From the NCBI RefSeq assembly GCF_007431345.1, contig NZ_CP041730.1:3348001-3412000 (forward strand): 64,000 nt of DNA, read 5' to 3'. Shown here piece after piece: positions 7,849-16,945 of the stretch; within the stretch, counting starts at the first letter, position 1, and every line of letters starts with the position of its first letter. A model generated the notes under the pieces. That model saw only the letters and a program-made list of their open reading frames with translations, was not told the DNA's origin and did not search any database. The stretch comes from Chitinimonas arctica. GTDB lineage: Bacteria; Pseudomonadota; Gammaproteobacteria; Burkholderiales; Chitinimonadaceae. The translations under genes and the position numbers were made by a program.

Positions 7849-9579
7849 ATGCTGCTCAAGTTTATCCTGTGCTATTTCGCGCTGGATGCCATGGCCATGG
7901 CGGAATCTGCAATGATCAAGGTACCCGGCGTTGGAGACTTTTCGGCCAGTTTTACCTTGTTCGATCCGGTGGTTACAGATGCGCAAAATAGGGCTGCCGG
8001 CTGGCAATCAAAGATCGGCGCCTTGGTCAACAACACCTTCCTGATCCTTGCCGCGATCGAAGTGTGTTGGGCGGCAGCGATCTGGGCCTTGGAAAAGGAC
8101 AGCCTGAACAGCCTGACCGTCGAAATGATCAAGAAGATCATGTTTCTCGGTTTTTTCTATGCCTTGCTAAACCGGGCGCCAGAATGGATACCGACCATCA
8201 TCAAGACCTTCGGCGTGGTCGGCCGCGAGGCAACGGGCACCCCGGAGCTAAGCACCGACGGGATCATCGCCACGGGCTTGGCGATGATAAACCTGGTCTG
8301 GCACGGTTCGCCATCGGGCTTCTTCTCGGTGATTGCCGGGCTGGGGAAAATCCTGATGGCCGCCTTCGTGTCCTTGATCATCGTGGTTGCCTTCGTGGTG
8401 ACAGCGGCCCAGTTCCTGACCCTGAAGCTGGAATCGTTCGTCCTGCTGGCCGCCGGCGCTGTCTTCCTGGGAATGGGTAGCTCCAGTTTCACCAAGGACT
8501 ATGTCCATAAGTATTTCAGCTACGCCATCAATGTGGGTGTCCGGCTATTGGTACTGATCCTGGTGCTGAGCCTGATGCTCGATGCTGTCAAGACAGGCGC
8601 AATTAGTTACACGTTCGACTATGGACCCATGCTGAAATTGACCGGCATTGCCCTGATCACCACCTTGATGGCGATCAAGGCGCCCGAGATGGCAGGTGCC
8701 CTATTGAATGGTAGCGTGGGACTCTCCGCTGGCGCTGCCAGCAGCGCCGCCGGTTCGGCGAGTCGAGGCGTGATGTCTACCGCAGGCGCCATGAGGGGCG
8801 TCATGGGCAAGGGCGTATCCGCCTTGCAGGGTGCCACCAATATGGCCAAGGCCACCACGGCCGGCGCGAAGCTGGGAGCAGCCATGAGCAGCGGTCAGGG
8901 TCCAATGGGCAAGCTGGCCGGTGGCGCGTTGGGCGGCTTGGGCGGTTTTGCGGCAACAGCGCTGAACGCGACCGCCAAGGCAGCGACCGGCAAGGACTTC
9001 GCGGCCAATATCGCAAGCAAGGACAATCCCAAGCTGAAGGACGATGCCGGCTTCAACAAGGGCGGCGCGGCCAAGACCGGGCGGGCCATGATGGAAGCCA
9101 AACTGGCCAAATACCAGGCCAACTCCGTCCAAGCAAAGTCGGCTGGAGAAAGCGGCGGCCCGGGCGGTCCGAGCGGCACGGCGGCGGCCGGTTCGGGTGG
9201 CGGGTCTAGCCAGACTGCCGCTGGCGCAGCCGGCTCGATGGGTACGGCAAACTCGGCAGACGCGGCAAGCACGGCAAGCACGGCAAGCACGGCAAATTCG
9301 GCACGCTCAGCAGACGCGACAAGTACAGCGAGTACAGCGAGTACAGCGAGTACAGCGAGTACAGCGAGTACAGCGAGTACAGCGAGTACAGCGAGTACAG
9401 CGAGTACAGCGAGTACAGCAGGCTCGACAAGTTCGTCCAGCCTGGCCGGCGCAACGGGTCGAGTTGCTGCGCAAGCTCAGTCCGTATCCACCGGGAATCG
9501 CCCGGGCAATCAATCCGGAGGCGAAACGAAGTCGTCCGGGATCGCTGCCCTGAAAAAGGCGACCTCCTGGAACGGCTGA
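7849..9579 (+). CDS. virB6: VirB6/TrbL-type polytopic T4SS protein with Ser-Thr-Ala repeat tail
   Basis: Inner-membrane channel component of the T4SS. About 576 aa: an N-terminal hydrophobic signal-like segment (MLLKFILCYFALDAMAMA), then at least five transmembrane segments up to about residue 290 (for example FLILAAIEVCWAAAIWAL and MAAFVSLIIVVAFVVTAAQF), then a long Gly/Ala/Ser-rich hydrophilic C-terminus. Such a layout is characteristic of TrbL. The tail contains a perfect 9-bp tandem repeat coding STA (9322-9420). The start is uncertain: the frame is open upstream into the virB4 end, and ATG 7849 is the first ATG that gives a sensible membrane start. Confidence 0.85.
   Translation: MLLKFILCYFALDAMAMAESAMIKVPGVGDFSASFTLFDPVVTDAQNRAAGWQSKIGALVNNTFLILAAIEVCWAAAIWALEKDSLNSLTVEMIKKIMFLGFFYALLNRAPEWIPTIIKTFGVVGREATGTPELSTDGIIATGLAMINLVWHGSPSGFFSVIAGLGKILMAAFVSLIIVVAFVVTAAQFLTLKLESFVLLAAGAVFLGMGSSSFTKDYVHKYFSYAINVGVRLLVLILVLSLMLDAVKTGAISYTFDYGPMLKLTGIALITTLMAIKAPEMAGALLNGSVGLSAGAASSAAGSASRGVMSTAGAMRGVMGKGVSALQGATNMAKATTAGAKLGAAMSSGQGPMGKLAGGALGGLGGFAATALNATAKAATGKDFAANIASKDNPKLKDDAGFNKGGAAKTGRAMMEAKLAKYQANSVQAKSAGESGGPGGPSGTAAAGSGGGSSQTAAGAAGSMGTANSADAASTASTASTANSARSADATSTASTASTASTASTASTASTASTASTASTASTAGSTSSSSLAGATGRVAAQAQSVSTGNRPGNQSGGETKSSGIAALKKATSWNG
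9322..9420 (+). repeat. Perfect 9-bp tandem repeat (11 units) inside virB6
   Basis: The unit agtacagcg is repeated 11 times in register, the last unit differing by one base. It codes for (Ser-Thr-Ala) repeats. A shorter related run with the unit gcaagcacg lies at about 9264-9290. Because the unit is a multiple of three, length changes by slippage would keep the frame. Confidence 0.97.
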
Positions 9580-9630
9580 GGTAGTCGGCACGACCAGCCT
9601 CTTTGTTGACCCCGCAGCGGAAATCCAATC

Positions 9631-10383
9631 ATGTCTTTTAAACAACTCGTAGGCAATTTCATGCCCGGCCGTGACCAGCCACGGTCTTTAGTGGCCGAGC
9701 CGACATCCACGGTCACCGTCGGCAAGCGCCCGGCCGCCGAAACCAACCCCTATGTCGAAGCACGGCGGGAATGGAACGAACGCTATGGCGACTATATCAA
9801 GCAGGCACACAATTGGCGCCTATGCGCGCTGGTTTCCAGCCTGGTCGCCCTGACCGCCGTGGTGGGGCTGGCCTATGTGGGTGGCCAGAGCAAGATCGTG
9901 CCCTATGTGGTGCAGGTCGATAAATTCGGCAGCGCCGTGGCGGTGGGGTCGGCGGACAAGGTTGCGCCCACCGACGAAAAGGTGGTCAAGGCCTATCTGG
10001 CCCGCTTTATCACCGATTGGCGCACGGTGACGACGGACCATGTGACCGCAAAGAGCGCCATCGAGCGGGTTTACGCCATGATGGCCAGCGGTTCGCCGGC
10101 ACTGACCAAGATGAATGAGTACTTCAAGGCCAACAACCCCTTCCTCGTCGCGGAAAAGATCATGGTGTCGGTCGAGGTGACCAGCGTGCTGCCCATCTCT
10201 GACCATACCTGGCAGCTCGAATGGATCGAGGTGACGCGCGACCTGAGAGGCGAGCTGAAAAGCAATGTGCGGATGCGTGCATCGATCCTGGTGGATAAGA
10301 CGCCGCCGGAAGACGAACGCCTGTTCCTGATCAACCCGCTTGGGGTCTACGCCACCGACCTCAACTGGGTCCAATCGCTGTAA
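9631..10383 (+). CDS. virB8: VirB8/TrbF-type T4SS core protein
   Basis: Bitopic inner-membrane protein that nucleates the T4SS. The 250-aa protein has a cytoplasmic N-terminus with NPYVEARREWNERYG, one transmembrane helix (about residues 66-88), and a periplasmic NTF2-like domain that includes IVPYVVQVDKFG and ends at NPLGVYATDLNW, both hallmarks of TrbF/VirB8. It follows virB6 by 51 bp. Confidence 0.93.
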   Translation: MSFKQLVGNFMPGRDQPRSLVAEPTSTVTVGKRPAAETNPYVEARREWNERYGDYIKQAHNWRLCALVSSLVALTAVVGLAYVGGQSKIVPYVVQVDKFGSAVAVGSADKVAPTDEKVVKAYLARFITDWRTVTTDHVTAKSAIERVYAMMASGSPALTKMNEYFKANNPFLVAEKIMVSVEVTSVLPISDHTWQLEWIEVTRDLRGELKSNVRMRASILVDKTPPEDERLFLINPLGVYATDLNWVQSL

Positions 10384-10421
10384 AAACAGCACGCTATAGC
10401 CGCCCCATCCCAAGAAAAATT

Positions 10422-10440
10422 CCCGCCTGAACAAGGCGGG
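10422..10440 (+). other. Hairpin between virB8 and virB9
   Basis: CCCGCC and GGCGGG form a 6-bp GC stem with a 7-nt loop in the 102-bp gap before virB9. There is no T-tract, so it is more likely an mRNA stability or partial-attenuation element than a true terminator. Confidence 0.35.
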
Positions 10441-10485
10441 CGGGGAGCGTGCGCGCCAATTTTTCAACTAGGGAGTTTCTGATCC

Positions 10486-11679
10486 ATGCAACACAAGTTT
10501 TCCACCCTGCTGCTGTGCCTGATCGCCGGCACCCATGCCTATGCCGGCAACGACAAGGCCGCATCGGCCAAGCCCGAACAGCCCGCCGTGGAAGTGCCCA
10601 ATATTCCGGCCGAGTTGATGTTGCCGCTGCGTGCATCCACTAAACCCGCAGCACCGGTCGATGGGGTTGCGGCTGAGGCATCCGCCGAAGCGGCTTGTCC
10701 GGTAGACCAGGATTGCAAAGTTGATGCCGAAACGGCCAATGCACCACCAATTGCCGGCAAGGGCAAAACTAAGAAAAAGGACGCCAAGAAGGACGACAAA
10801 AAAGACGTGGTGGTCGTTCCTTCCGAGCCGCAAGCCGTGGTCGGCCTGCCGGCCCGCCGCGCATTGGAACAGTCGCGCGGCTGGGCGGAGAACCCGCGCG
10901 CCTGGTCCTCGCTGAACGAAACCGGTTCGGTGGAGTTCACTTTCGGCGCCTCGGCCCCGACCATTATCTGTTCGCCGCTGCGTGTGTGCGACCTGGCGCT
11001 GGAAGCGGGCGAGACCATCCAGGGTGCTCCCCATATCGGCGACTCGGTCCGCTGGAAGATTGCTCCCGCCACTTCGGGCGGCGGCCGCGACGGTCGTGAC
11101 CGCACCACCCATATCATCATCAAGCCGACCGAAGCCGGCCTCGATACCAATATGATCCTGCCGACCGACCGGCGTACCTACCACTTGCGCCTGGTCTCCA
11201 GCCGCGAGCGGTATATGTCGCAGGTGTCCTTCCTCTATCCGGAGAACGCCGACAAGGCCTGGCAGGCGATTGGCGTCGGCAAGGCTGCCGATGCCGCCGG
11301 CACGGGTGGCGATATGCCGGCTGTCGCGGCCGACCGCCTGTATTTCGATTACAAGATCGATGCGGTACGCGGCAAGCCAGCCTTCAAGCCCAAGCGCGTC
11401 ATGGACGATGGTTACCACACCTACCTGGTGATGAACGACGACCTGCAGTTGGCCCAGGCGCCGGTGCTGGTGGCGGTGGATCCGGCCGGCAAGGAACAGA
11501 TGGTGAACTACCGCCTGAAGGGCAATATGTTCATCGTGGACGGCATGGTCGGCAAGGTCGCCCTATTGTCGGGCACCGGCAGCGACCAGCAGCGCGTGGA
11601 AATCACCCGTACCCCGCCATGCAAGCGCCAAGGCTGGCTGGGCGTGTGCTGGGACAGCAAGGACGAGAACAATGGCTGA
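10486..11679 (+). CDS. virB9: VirB9/TrbG-type T4SS core protein
   Basis: Periplasmic/outer-membrane core-complex subunit. A signal peptide ends near AYAGNDKA. An unusual Ala/Lys-rich linker (KGKTKKKDAKKDDKKD) separates it from the conserved N-terminal region. That region includes FTFGASAPTIICSPLRVCD with two Cys and HIIIKPTEAGLDTNMILPTDRRTYH, which is diagnostic of TrbG/VirB9. The C-terminal domain follows. At 397 aa it is longer than usual because of the linker. A ribosome site AGGGAG precedes the ATG. The stop overlaps the virB10 start (ATG 11672). No separate VirB7 gene is found nearby. Confidence 0.93.
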   Translation: MQHKFSTLLLCLIAGTHAYAGNDKAASAKPEQPAVEVPNIPAELMLPLRASTKPAAPVDGVAAEASAEAACPVDQDCKVDAETANAPPIAGKGKTKKKDAKKDDKKDVVVVPSEPQAVVGLPARRALEQSRGWAENPRAWSSLNETGSVEFTFGASAPTIICSPLRVCDLALEAGETIQGAPHIGDSVRWKIAPATSGGGRDGRDRTTHIIIKPTEAGLDTNMILPTDRRTYHLRLVSSRERYMSQVSFLYPENADKAWQAIGVGKAADAAGTGGDMPAVAADRLYFDYKIDAVRGKPAFKPKRVMDDGYHTYLVMNDDLQLAQAPVLVAVDPAGKEQMVNYRLKGNMFIVDGMVGKVALLSGTGSDQQRVEITRTPPCKRQGWLGVCWDSKDENNG

Positions 11680-12883
11680 TAAGACGCCCAGCTCGCCCGA
11701 TTCGCTGCAACTGCGCGCCAATCCCATTTCCAGCGTCCGCCTCAGCAAGAAGGCTGCCTTTTTCGCCATCGGCGTGATCAGCGTGATCCTGCTGGTGATC
11801 GTCTCGAACGTGTCGGCGGAAAAGCCCAAGACCGCCAAGGCAGAGGAAAAGAAAGAGGTGGCGCCGGCCTTGAGCGCGGCCCGCGAATTCACCCATGCCG
11901 AGCCGGGGATTTCCAAGGCGCCGCAATTGCCGGTTCCTCCGCTGCCAAGCTTTGAGAGCAAGCCGCTCAACCAGCAGATTCCGTCCACGGTAGTGGAGAC
12001 GAGCCCGCCGGAAGTGCGTCCCGATCCGCAGGTGGATGAACGTCTGAGCGCCATGCGGGCCGACTCGGTGGCGCCCAAGTTCGGTGCCAACGGCAACGAC
12101 AACCCGCTGGCTTTGCCGATGGTGGCCGCCAATGCCGGCAAGCTGCTGCCTGGGCAGAATCCGGCAGGCGGTATGGATGATCCGGCGCTGGAACCCGATC
12201 TGAATCGGCAGGCACAGAAGCAGGCATTCCGTGCCAGGCAGGCCAGCGCCGAGGATGCGGCCTATCTGGACAGCCAGGTCAACACGGCCCGCAGCCCTTA
12301 CGAGCTGAAGACCGGCACGGTGATCCCGGCCGTCATGATCGGCACCATCAACTCCGATCTGCCGGGCGAGATCGTGGCCCAGGTGTCGCAGAACGTGTAC
12401 GACACCGCCACCGGCAACCATCTGCTGATTCCGCAGGGCACCCGCCTGTTCGGCCGCTACGACTCCAATGTCACCTTCGGCCAGGACCGGCTGCTGATCG
12501 GCTGGCAAAGGCTGATCTTCCCCAACGCCGCCACCCTGGAGCTGAAGGGCATGAGCGGCCACGACGCCGAAGGTAGCGCCGGCTTCTCCGACCAGGTCAA
12601 TAACCACTATGGCCGGATCTTCGGCTGGGGCTTGGTCACCTCGCTGATCTCGGCCGGCTATCAGTTGTCGCAGCCGGAGCAGAACACCAACGCTTTCGGC
12701 ATCAGCACGCCTTCCTCGCAACAGACGGTGGCAGGCGCGGTTGGCCAGCAGTTGGCGCAGCTCGGCATGGAGATGGCCAAACGGAATATGCGTATCCAGC
12801 CCACCATCACGATCCGCAAGGGTTACCAGTTCAATGTGATGGTGAACAAGGACATGCAATTCCCCGCCAGCTACCGACGCTGA
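11672..12883 (+). CDS. virB10: VirB10/TrbI-type T4SS core protein
   Basis: Spans inner and outer membranes and senses ATPase activity. The 403-aa protein has a short cytoplasmic N-terminus, one transmembrane helix (about residues 30-48), a Pro/Ala/Lys-rich periplasmic linker, and the C-terminal beta-barrel domain with YELKTGTVIPAVM, IPQGTRLFGRYDS and a final IRKGYQFNVMVNKD, all typical of TrbI/VirB10. The start overlaps the end of virB9 by 8 bp, so the two are translationally coupled. Confidence 0.95.
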   Translation: MADKTPSSPDSLQLRANPISSVRLSKKAAFFAIGVISVILLVIVSNVSAEKPKTAKAEEKKEVAPALSAAREFTHAEPGISKAPQLPVPPLPSFESKPLNQQIPSTVVETSPPEVRPDPQVDERLSAMRADSVAPKFGANGNDNPLALPMVAANAGKLLPGQNPAGGMDDPALEPDLNRQAQKQAFRARQASAEDAAYLDSQVNTARSPYELKTGTVIPAVMIGTINSDLPGEIVAQVSQNVYDTATGNHLLIPQGTRLFGRYDSNVTFGQDRLLIGWQRLIFPNAATLELKGMSGHDAEGSAGFSDQVNNHYGRIFGWGLVTSLISAGYQLSQPEQNTNAFGISTPSSQQTVAGAVGQQLAQLGMEMAKRNMRIQPTITIRKGYQFNVMVNKDMQFPASYRR

Positions 12884-12899
12884 CGACCGCGACGGCTAG

Positions 12900-12930
12900 G
12901 GCTGTAAGCCCCTTCAGTGGGTTTACAGCC
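12900..12930 (+). other. Strong hairpin between virB10 and virD4
   Basis: GGCTGTAA pairs with TTACAGCC, and an inner CCC pairs with GGG, giving an almost continuous stem. It covers the alternative GTG start (12917) of virD4, which argues that translation begins further downstream. No T-tract follows; it may be an RNA processing or attenuation signal separating the channel operon from the coupling protein. Confidence 0.5.
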
Positions 12931-12967
12931 AGGCACCCGAAACCACCCACCGCCCGGAACCCCGCCC

Positions 12968-14866
12968 TTGAGCAAATCCGAATCCTTGCAAAACCCGCTC
13001 TACACCGTCCCCGGTGCGCAAACACAACCCGGTGCGATCCTCTGGCGCAGCGTGGTCGGCAGCTTGGTGTTGGGCATGGTGCTGGCGCAACTATGCACCC
13101 AATTCCTGGCCCACCAGTTCGACTACCAGGCGGCATTGGGCGAACCCATGCTGGCGCTGGGCGGCTTCCGGCTATACGCCCCGCTGGACGGCCTGGCCTG
13201 GTATTTCCATTGGCGAAATTTCGACAATGCCCAAGTGCAACAGGCCTTTCGGATGGCGCTGTGGCTGGCGCTGCCGGCTTGCATCGCCATCGCCGTCCTG
13301 GTGCTCCACCGCGCCAAGCGAGCCATGGACAAGGAAGCTTCGGCCGGCGAGCATCTGCACGGCTCGGCCCACTGGGCCACGGCGGTCGAGGTCAAACGGA
13401 CCGGCCTGATCGGCGGCGGTGCCGGCGTCTACGTCGGCGCCTGGAAGGACCCGAACTCGGGCCAGACCAATTATCTGCGCCACGACGGTCCAGAACACGT
13501 GATGGCCTTCGCGCCCACCCGTTCCGGTAAAGGCGTGGGCCTGGTGCTGCCCACCTTGCTGTCCTGGCCGCATAGCGTGCTGGTGTACGACATCAAGGGC
13601 GAGAACTGGGCGCTGACCGCGGGCTGGCGCAAGACCGAAGCCAATAACAAGGTACTCAAGTTCGAACCGACCGCCATGGACGGTTCCAGCATCTGCTTCA
13701 ATCCGCTGGCCGAAGTCCGGATAGGCACCGACCGCGAAGTGGCCGACGTACAGAACATCATGACCATGGTGGCCGACCCGGAAGGCAAGGGTTTGCAGGA
13801 CCACTGGCAAAAGACCAGCTGGGCGCTGCTGGTCGGCATCGTGCTGCACGTGTTGTATCTGGAAGAGGATAAGACCCTGACCGGTGTGGTGAATTTCCTC
13901 ACCAGTCCGTCCCGCAGCACCACGGACATGCTGGACTATATGTTGTGCTGCCATCACGACTACAAGAAGGTGCATGGCTGGGTCGATGACCAGGGCAAGC
14001 AGACCTTTGTCCATCCCGTAGTAGCCTCGGTGGCCCGCGATATGCTCAATAAGGCCGAGGAGGAAATGTCCAGCGTACTGTCGACCGCGGTTTCTTTCCT
14101 GACCCTATATCGCGACCCCATCGTGGCCCGCAATACCTCGCGCAGCGAATTCCGCATCAGCGATCTGATGAACGACGAACAGCCGGTTTCGCTTTATCTG
14201 GTGGTACCGCCATCCGATAAAGACCGCTTGAAGCCGCTGATCCGCCTGATGATTACCCAGATCGTGCGTGGCCTGACCGAGAGCATGGAGTTCAAGGACG
14301 GCCGCAGCGTGGCCGGCTACAAGCATAGGCTGCTGCTATTGCTCGATGAATTCCCCAGCCTGGGCAAGCTGGATATTTTCGAAGAATCGTTGGCCTTTAT
14401 CGCCGGCTATGGGCTCAAAGCCTATCTGATCATCCAGGATATCTCGCAGCTGTGGACCGCCTACGGCAAGGACGAGAGCATTTTCTCCAATTGCCATGTT
14501 CGTATCGCTTACGCCCCGAACAAGGTGGAGACGGCCGAACTGCTATCCAAGATGTGCGGTACCGCCACCATCGTCAAGCATTCCAATTCCTATTCCGGCA
14601 GCAAGTTCGGCTCCCTCTCCAATGTTTCATCCACGGTGCAGGAAGTACAGCGGCCTTTATTGACCGCCGACGAGGTGATGCGTCTGCCGGCGGCACAAAA
14701 AGATGCCAAGGGAAATGTACGAGAGGCCGGCGACATGCTGATTTTTATGGCCGGTCAAACACCGATCTACGGCAAGCAGATTCTCTATTTTCTGGACCCG
14801 ACCTTTAGCGCCCGGGCCAAGGTGCCAAATCCAGCCAAAAGCGACGTGATCAGAAAGTTGAGTTAG
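12968..14866 (+). CDS. virD4: VirD4/TraG-type T4SS coupling protein (complete, copy B)
   Basis: Substrate receptor ATPase of the T4SS, about 632 aa. Two N-terminal membrane segments (about residues 25-45 and 75-105) precede the cytoplasmic domain with EHLHGSAHWA, Walker A APTRSGKGVGLVLPTLL, the DIKGENW segment and Walker B LLLLLDEFPSLGKL. No ATG fits the N-terminus; TTG 12968 is chosen because it starts just before a sensible protein start and lies after a strong hairpin, but GTG 12917 is possible. The C-terminal third is duplicated at the left edge of the window. No relaxase gene accompanies it. Confidence 0.93.
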   Translation: MSKSESLQNPLYTVPGAQTQPGAILWRSVVGSLVLGMVLAQLCTQFLAHQFDYQAALGEPMLALGGFRLYAPLDGLAWYFHWRNFDNAQVQQAFRMALWLALPACIAIAVLVLHRAKRAMDKEASAGEHLHGSAHWATAVEVKRTGLIGGGAGVYVGAWKDPNSGQTNYLRHDGPEHVMAFAPTRSGKGVGLVLPTLLSWPHSVLVYDIKGENWALTAGWRKTEANNKVLKFEPTAMDGSSICFNPLAEVRIGTDREVADVQNIMTMVADPEGKGLQDHWQKTSWALLVGIVLHVLYLEEDKTLTGVVNFLTSPSRSTTDMLDYMLCCHHDYKKVHGWVDDQGKQTFVHPVVASVARDMLNKAEEEMSSVLSTAVSFLTLYRDPIVARNTSRSEFRISDLMNDEQPVSLYLVVPPSDKDRLKPLIRLMITQIVRGLTESMEFKDGRSVAGYKHRLLLLLDEFPSLGKLDIFEESLAFIAGYGLKAYLIIQDISQLWTAYGKDESIFSNCHVRIAYAPNKVETAELLSKMCGTATIVKHSNSYSGSKFGSLSNVSSTVQEVQRPLLTADEVMRLPAAQKDAKGNVREAGDMLIFMAGQTPIYGKQILYFLDPTFSARAKVPNPAKSDVIRKLS

Positions 14867-14871
14867 TGATT

Positions 14872-14898
14872 CGCTACCGCACCGTCAGTGCGGTAGCG
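14872..14898 (+). terminator. Terminator-like hairpin after virD4
   Basis: CGCTACCGCAC and GTGCGGTAGCG form a perfect 11-bp stem with a 5-nt loop, four bases after the virD4 stop. The following sequence is only moderately T-rich. It suggests that the next lipase-like gene is transcribed separately. Confidence 0.6.
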
Positions 14899-14976
14899 CT
14901 TATCTTGTTGCCAGTACTTTAATTTGAGATCTTGTTTGAAAATGGCTATTTCAACCACTGCGAAGGTGAATCAAAA

Positions 14977-16275
14977 ATGACAAAAGCTAGAAGTGCGATT
15001 ATATCTATCCTGGATAGGATACAGGGGCAATTTGGTGGTGCCGGTGGTGCCGGTGGTGCCGGTGGTGCCGGTGGGGATATTGGTGATGACGTGGCGATCA
15101 CACCATTCAAAACCATGCCGGAAGTGAAGGGGCCTATGCAGCTCGATCCAGCATTGCAAGGTCAAATGGGTCATGATGCCCGCGGGCGAGATGAGATTTC
15201 TTCTGCGAGGTTCCAGGAGATAATAAGAGAAGCTACTCGGGAGGTGCAAAAGGATCTTAAGATACCGGCAACGTTAGGGGAAATGGAGTTTTCTGGCCGG
15301 CCAGTGAATGAATACATGGAAATGGCCAGGTTGAATTATCGTGAGTATGCTGAAAACAAGCCGGCTAATTGGGAGTATGTGGGTGACCAGGCGCTGGCGC
15401 GGGTGGAGGCAGCTATAAAGGAGATCAAGAATGACCAGGGCGCCGTAATATTTGCTGGAACGGAGAGAAGGGGTGACGGCTATATTGGATTGCCAGGCAA
15501 GGGCGTGAATGTAAAAATTCTTGAGGATGCCGAAGGAAGATTAGTGGTGACCTTTGGTGGGACGTTTTCGCAAGCACAAGGTGGCTATGAAAGTCCTCTC
15601 GATGGTGTCGTAGCGAAATTAAATCAGATTGGTCATGATGGGTATAGTGGCTTAATTGGCGGAGTGTCGGAAAATCTGGAGTTTTCTGTTGCTTTGATGG
15701 GCGCGGTTCAGGAACAATTTCCAAATAAGGAAATTATTGCGGTAGGGCACTCCAAGGGAGGCCTGGAGGCGATGTATGGCGCATCTCATTACGGCCTGCA
15801 GGCAGTTGTCTTCAATCCCCAGCTCGCAACAGGCGTTGTTTTGGAAAACATGAAGAAAAATATAGGTGGGGAGGGCAAAATGCTTGCGCTGTGCAATCAT
15901 AACGACATGATCCCGGTAGTTTCCGGGGCGTTGGCCTCAGGGGATATGCTTTCCATCAATGCGAGAAAAGAAGAGAGTGAGAGATTTGAAAAAGAACTTA
16001 AGAATACTATAGATAATCCAGAGATGGATGGTTTGGTGGAGTTACTGCAAAAGAAGGGGTTTTACCTCTCTAAGGAATTACATAAAGACCATACTGATTT
16101 GAAAGAAATTTGCAATACACCGCTAAGTGGCGTCGATGTGAAGAAAGGACATTTCCCGGTTATCGAATCTGCAAAACAGAAAGCGGCAAGGGGGGCGGGC
16201 AAGGAGCAAGCCCAAGTCAATGCCCGTGAAAAAAATCCTGCCGAAAAGAAACAAGGCAGAGGCCGGACAAATTAA
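14977..16275 (+). CDS. Lipase-like alpha/beta hydrolase, candidate T4SS effector (copy B)
   Basis: A 432-aa protein with no signal peptide. Near the N-terminus a tandem ggtgccggt repeat codes for GGAGGAGG (15034-15073). The core aligns throughout with the product of 661-1713: YIGLPGKGVNVK, the VTFGGTFS oxyanion-like strand, nucleophile elbow VGHSKGGLEA (Ser near residue 263), HNDMIPV as Asp site and a later KELHKDH as His candidate. The C-terminus is basic (ends KKQGRGRTN), as in T4SS substrates. ATG 14977 is chosen for its ribosome site GAAGGTGA. Base composition is clearly more AT-rich than the flanking T4SS genes, which points to separate acquisition. Confidence 0.7.
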   Translation: MTKARSAIISILDRIQGQFGGAGGAGGAGGAGGDIGDDVAITPFKTMPEVKGPMQLDPALQGQMGHDARGRDEISSARFQEIIREATREVQKDLKIPATLGEMEFSGRPVNEYMEMARLNYREYAENKPANWEYVGDQALARVEAAIKEIKNDQGAVIFAGTERRGDGYIGLPGKGVNVKILEDAEGRLVVTFGGTFSQAQGGYESPLDGVVAKLNQIGHDGYSGLIGGVSENLEFSVALMGAVQEQFPNKEIIAVGHSKGGLEAMYGASHYGLQAVVFNPQLATGVVLENMKKNIGGEGKMLALCNHNDMIPVVSGALASGDMLSINARKEESERFEKELKNTIDNPEMDGLVELLQKKGFYLSKELHKDHTDLKEICNTPLSGVDVKKGHFPVIESAKQKAARGAGKEQAQVNAREKNPAEKKQGRGRTN

Positions 16276-16306
16276 ACGTAATAACCATGGAACCCCGCAT
16301 GATTGT

Positions 16307-16936
16307 ATGCTCGACTTTACCCTTCTTATCCAGCAATGCGCGCCACAGGTTGCCCTGCCGACCATGCAGGCCATTATCCGTACCGAGAGCGGTTTCAACC
16401 CCTTGGCCATCAATGTCAATGGCGGCTCGCGCCTGGTGCGGCAGCCCCGCTCCCGCGACGAGGCGGTGACTTGGGCGCAATGGCTGATGGCGCGCGGCTA
16501 TTCGGTCGATATCGGGTTGATGCAGATCAATTCGGCCAACCTGCGCCGGCAGGGCTTGAACGCGGAGCAAGCGTTCGAGCCCTGCACCAACCTGCGCCTG
16601 GGCGCCACGATCCTTGCCGACAACTACCGGCGCACCGTCAAGCAAGGCAGCCGGGGCGAGTTGGCATTGTTGCGGGCCTTGTCCGCCTACAACACCGGCG
16701 ACTTCGAACGGGGGATGCGCAATGGCTATGTGCATGCCGTGATGCGCGCTTCCAGGCACACCGCCAGCCCTATCAACTCCGCCGTTCCGCCGCTGCTGGG
16801 CAAGCGCTCGGCCAGCCACACCAGGACGGTGCAGGCAACGGGTGTCGCCATGCCGGCGCCAAGCCCTTCCACCGCGGTTTCACCTCATACAGCAGGTAGT
16901 GAAATCACGGGCTTTCATTTAATCAATACCATATAG
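16307..16936 (+). CDS. virB1: VirB1-like lytic transglycosylase (copy B)
   Basis: A 209-aa paralogue of 1752-2378 with the same motifs: catalytic Glu in IIRTESGFNPLA, GLMQINSANL and ALSAYNTGDF. The two copies differ mostly in the Pro/Thr/Ala-rich tail. It lies 31 bp after the lipase-like gene and 9 bp before the lipoprotein gene. Two VirB1 genes for one channel is unusual; each may travel with its effector cassette rather than with the channel. Confidence 0.88.
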   Translation: MLDFTLLIQQCAPQVALPTMQAIIRTESGFNPLAINVNGGSRLVRQPRSRDEAVTWAQWLMARGYSVDIGLMQINSANLRRQGLNAEQAFEPCTNLRLGATILADNYRRTVKQGSRGELALLRALSAYNTGDFERGMRNGYVHAVMRASRHTASPINSAVPPLLGKRSASHTRTVQATGVAMPAPSPSTAVSPHTAGSEITGFHLINTI

Positions 16937-16945
16937 GCTACTCAT

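Noticed and set aside
9322..9420. Regular repeats considered as a CRISPR array
   Set aside because: Units are 9 bp, contiguous and without spacers, and they code in frame.
9206..9628. Minus-strand ORF coding Tyr-Ser-Leu repeats
   Set aside because: It is the reverse translation of the Ser-Thr-Ala minisatellite in virB6.
12917..12967. GTG 12917 as virD4 start
   Set aside because: It is buried in a strong hairpin and gives a Pro-rich unlikely N-terminus; TTG 12968 is preferred, though not certain.
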